Below are positions 60,451-64,000 of a stretch of 64,000 nucleotides of DNA, piece by piece (position 1 is the first letter of the stretch; every line of letters begins with the position of its first letter). Origin of the DNA: Fratercula arctica (lineage: Eukaryota; Chordata; Aves; Charadriiformes; Alcidae); assembly GCA_947846985.1 (NCBI GenBank), contig CANTUZ010000001.1, forward strand, positions 147,776,447 to 147,840,446, in the 5' to 3' direction. The translations under genes were made by a program, and so were the position numbers. Under the pieces are notes generated by a model. It was not told the origin of the DNA. It saw only the letters and a list, made by a program, of their open reading frames with translations, and did not search any database.

Positions 60451-63400
60451 ACCAGAGCCTAATGGCTTTATGGGCAGGGGAGGTGGACAGGAGAAAAGCT
60501 TCAAAGGCTCCTCTTGTCCAAACACCCCTCTCCCTTCCCCGCTCGACCCAGCGGGAACCTCAAAGGCGGGGGTAATCCAGCAGCTCCTCAGCCCTTTTTC
60601 CCCCCCAGACACCGGCAGAAAGCAAACGTGGGCATCCCAGACCCGGGACCATCCTTGTAACAAATGCTCCTCGCACCCTGCCTCCATCATGCCACAGGGA
60701 AACAGACACCTTATCACACCATCCACACCGCTGCTGCCGCCTCCGTCTCCACAAGGCCTCCCACCGTCCTGTCCTACCCTGCGCCACACCGTCCCCACCT
60801 CTCCGCCACGGACAAATGCCCCCTGCTCCTCTCCCACACGGCCTCCTCGCGGGGCCTGGCGTCCCCCCGACCCTGCCCCTGCGGTGGCGGCTCCCTGAAG
60901 ACAAGGCTGAACGTGCGGGTCCCCTCCACCAAGCCGTGGCCACGGCGTACGTGGTCCAAGACCCGCAAGTACCCGGCCTTTCACTCTGCCTCACGAGCGG
61001 TGCCCGAGACATGAATCACCAGCCTCGTCAGCTCAGACCGCTGAAGTATATTTTTTATTGAATTCCTCGCGCCCGCCACGGTGGACTTGCTGTGTTTGTT
61101 TGCGGCACGCTTCGCTTCCTCTCCCATCCAGATGTGCTGTACCTGCAGCTGGTGGCCCATCTCACCTGGCAGGCAGATGTGGGGCTGCGAGTGCCAGAAT
61201 TAGCCTCAGGACAAAAAAGCCTTGTGTGACCTCGTCAGGAGGGGAGTTTTACTGCTCAGGCACAGCAGGATCCACATCTGAAGAAAACAGGGTGACTTTA
61301 TTCACATCTTCTATATCCTCCCTTTGCCTCCTCCCACAGCCCCGAGCGTGACGGAGGGATGGCAAGCTGTATGTGTGTGTAGCCACGCATACATGTTTTG
61401 GGTCTGTTTCTATAGGGAATAGACAGAATGGAAAGTTTATCTCCCGGAGTCTGGGGAGGAAGGAAGTTGTGTATGGATGAATGGCTTTTCCATGACAAAC
61501 AATGAGTCTGCACAGACATGGTGTGATGTCATCTAAAGAATTTCCAAGCCAGCCTCAGATACAGAAAACCTTCTCGCTGGCAGAGAAGAGAGCGTCCCAC
61601 CTTTCCATCTCACCACAGCCAGAAGGAAGAACTAGGGCAGGGAAAAAAAAAACAACCAACCCTTGCTGTCTCACACAAGGCATGCACCATGTAAATAGAT
61701 GACATGATGGGAGAGGTGTATCTCCTAGCTTCACCCTCACCAAGTCTCCTCACGGACTCTGAGAGAGGAGTAAATTGTGGCGAGCTGCCCCGGTGCCTCT
61801 CCCAGCCAGGAATGTGAGACGGCACCAGCCGATGAAGCACTTCCACAAATAGGGGTGATGTCAATGTCCGTGTTCTTCTCTGGGCGCATGTGCAGAGCCG
61901 CAGCACTCCATGGGGCAACGAGGATGAACCACCACATGGCCCTGGATCGGTGGTCCACCTCCGGCACTGTGGCATCATGGAAATCAAAACCTTTCCAGCT
62001 GGTAAAGTCTGGGAGATGCTCACAGGAAATTTTGTCCAGAAACACATGGCATTAATTACACATTTTAAGTACTAATATTCAAAGGCAGCTGATGGGTAAC
62101 AACAGCAAAATGTTGAGAATACTGCTAGTGGCAATTCAAGCTCCAAAAAGCACCAGCAAAGCAATGATCTTATTTTGAAACACGAGACACAAAAATTGTC
62201 ATATGGGATAAGATCACTTATCCAGCTAACCTAATATCCTGTCAAAGGCGGCAAATAAAGGAGACGCTTCAGTGTGAGATGCCTGAAATTCTGAACTCTA
62301 CCTAAATTCTGCTGCTGGTGAGAGCGACTGCCATTGAGTCAAGATGTGAATTATGGAAGCAACTCCTTTTTAATGTGCTGGAAATAATTTCATCACTGTC
62401 TGTGTTTATGACTTCAGATAAAGTGGTAATAGCAGGTGGGGCGTTGTTGGAGGGATTTAGCCTCTGCCAGCAGCTTCCAGACTGAAAGCTGTAAAGCACT
62501 TGGCCAGTGGTCCAAAGAACGCTGTCTAAGCCCTCTTCCTTGTGCCTGTTTCTACTTGCCACCAAACTCTTGAAAGCGAGCTTTGGACTTTATAAATAAA
62601 AAACTTGGGTTTTTAAGCCCAAACAGCTTTGTCAGGGTTGTTTGCCAAAGCAGGGCTGGGTGGCAGAAGTCAGTGAAATTTTGTGAGGACAAGAGGTGGG
62701 GTGAAGCGGGGCTGCTGGAGGGCTGGGATGAATGGAGCCAGCAAGGTGTCAGGTAAGAGACGGGGGTAAGGAGCTGCTGGCAGGTAATCCTAAATGACTG
62801 ACTGAGATGCTGGGAGAGTCATCAGGATTTGGGTAGCTCAGGGGAAGGAGGCTAGGAGTGAGCAGGACTTTGGGATGGCTCTATACAAGTGACACGAAAG
62901 GGTCACTACGCTAACGGGTATAAGGGAGGCCCTGGAGAAAGCTGGTCTCACCCCCTCTTCTGTTCCCTGGCTAACCCCTGTCTCAAATCCAGGAGAGCCC
63001 AACCCCACCCCAGGCAGACCACCCCTCCTGGCCATCACCCCTGTCCGCTCCCCACCGTCCAAGTGACTCCCACTTTCATCCCAAACCATCCCTTCCCTGC
63101 AGCAGCCCACTCAGACCAACTCACACTGCTCCTGCTACAGAAAGGGCCAGTAGACAGAACTCTGGAACTGAGGGTTCCTCCTGCTGGAAAAGGTCCTATC
63201 CCACTGCTTCGAGGGGGCCAGGGTGACTCAAACGGCAGCAGCGAACCCATGCTGCGCCCTGAGCGCTGATTCTTTCACCCAGACCGCTGAGGATCACCTG
63301 GGCCATAAAGGGAGCTGTCACCTGAACACGGGACATGAATCTCGGCCTCCAGATTAAAGGTCTCGTGCTCCCGTCTTAGGTCTAGCTGCTCCCTGCTTAG

Positions 63401-63546
63401 AGGCAAAAGCAGCGGCAGCAAGCCTGCGTCTTCATAAAGCCTTGGCATTCTGCTGCATTCAACAGTCTGCTGCCCTAGGCAACTGTCTGCCGTGTTGCCT
63501 GGCTGCCTAAAATTAGTACCTGTGTTTGCCTTTGTTCGATTTTCAG
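60451..63546. other. DNA upstream of WNT5B
   Basis: C-rich on the + strand to about 61.0 kb, then mixed composition. No gene can be supported. FBXL14, the upstream neighbour in human, is not recognised in this interval. A weak old-repeat look-alike (ACCTAATATCCTGTCAAAGG) occurs near 62230. Confidence 0.55.
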
Positions 63547-63897
63547 AGGTGACAACTGTGCATGAAGCACAAATTTACATATCGAGTTTCCAAAGTCACG
63601 GTGGAGCGGCTGGAGGGTTATCACCACTTTCCCAATACCATCCCCGCTGCCTTTGCTGGAGGAAAGCTGCAAGACTCCCAGAAAGAAGGGGAGGTCATGT
63701 CCCTGAGATCATTTGCAAAGATTTGGCAGATCGTGAAAAAAGTTGAACCCTGGTTGGACAACAGCCCCGATAAATTAGAAAAGGAGTTTACTCATGCAAA
63801 CTCCTTGTCCTACCCTTATTGTATTCTGAAAATTTGGGATGTCCCCAAGTGTGACACAGATCTTTATGAAGTGCTATAAGGAGTGCTGAAAGAATAT
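63547..63897 (+). other. Candidate exon with a complete 105-codon frame, function unknown
   Basis: An acceptor-like GCCTTTGTTCGATTTTCAG ends at 63546 and a consensus donor GTAAGT lies at 63898-63903, bounding 351 nt. Inside is ATG 63562 to TAA 63877-63879, 105 codons, with an in-frame TGA at 63550-63552 just before. The peptide has mixed, protein-like composition, with an amphipathic stretch SLRSFAKIWQIVKKVEPWLD at about residues 47-66, then DKLEKEF and KIWDVPKCDTDLYEVL at the end. No signal peptide or membrane segment is seen. I do not recognise a family. It could be an exon of a small gene, a long noncoding RNA, or an old transposon or pseudogene remnant. Confidence 0.3.
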
Positions 63898-64000
63898 GTA
63901 AGTCTCTCTCCACATAACTTCAATGATCCTCTTTTCTGCATCTTGTCCAGTTTCTCCTGGACTGGGGAGAACCAGAAGACATTCTTGGTCAAGAGCCTCT

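Noticed and set aside
59433..60452. 339-codon minus frame and a 265/292-codon + pair over the WNT5B promoter
   Set aside because: Rich in Pro, Arg, Gly and Ala in all overlapping frames, as expected of a CpG island with few stop codons. None carries the WNT5B reading frame.
1..64000. Prokaryotic defence, CRISPR, operon or integrated viral system
   Set aside because: Gene structure, splice sites, CpG islands and CR1 repeats show vertebrate nuclear DNA. No regular direct repeats with spacers, and no viral genes or LTR pairs, were seen.

Overview
The window is vertebrate nuclear DNA, most likely from a bird. The evidence is widely spaced exons with consensus splice sites, two CpG-rich promoter regions, and CR1 retrotransposon tails ending in the 8-bp repeats ATTCTATG or ATTCTGTG typical of sauropsids. 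Nothing here is bacterial or viral, and I see no operon, CRISPR array or integrated virus. Gene density is low: most bases are intron or intergenic DNA, and most long open frames are chance or GC-rich shadows.

Two genes lie on the minus strand in the same orientation. WNT5B occupies about 60.3-43.6 kb. Its four coding exons (59803-59724, 58995-58748, 52546-52254, 44131-43673) join in phase to give a complete 359-residue Wnt ligand. Downstream of it is the 5' part of ADIPOR2 (adiponectin receptor 2). A noncoding first exon lies in the CpG island near 35.3 kb, and the first coding exon is at 12215-11985. The remaining ADIPOR2 exons should lie beyond the left edge. The order WNT5B then ADIPOR2 on one strand matches human 12p13.33, which supports both calls.

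Layout from left to right: 1-11984, ADIPOR2 intron 2; 11985-12215, ADIPOR2 exon 2; 12216-35263, ADIPOR2 intron 1 with CR1 copies and homopolymer tracts; 34.85-35.85 kb, CpG island with ADIPOR2 exon 1, NRF1 and CCAAT motifs and a G-rich 13-bp minisatellite; 36-43.6 kb, intergenic DNA with a CR1 copy and the probable WNT5B 3' UTR; 43.67-59.80 kb, WNT5B; 59.7-60.45 kb, the WNT5B CpG-island promoter with HMG-box (TCF/LEF-like) motifs; 60.45-64 kb, upstream DNA with one unexplained 105-codon frame bounded by splice-like signals at 63.5-63.9 kb.

The WNT5B product is a secreted lipid-modified ligand, mainly for non-canonical Wnt signalling. ADIPOR2 is a seven-helix adiponectin receptor and ceramidase. 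They are chromosomal neighbours, and nothing here shows they work as one unit. I found no convincing undescribed system. The best leads are the candidate exon at 63.5-63.9 kb, the intragenic CpG-rich block at 55.1-55.5 kb, and the HMG-box motif cluster at the WNT5B promoter.
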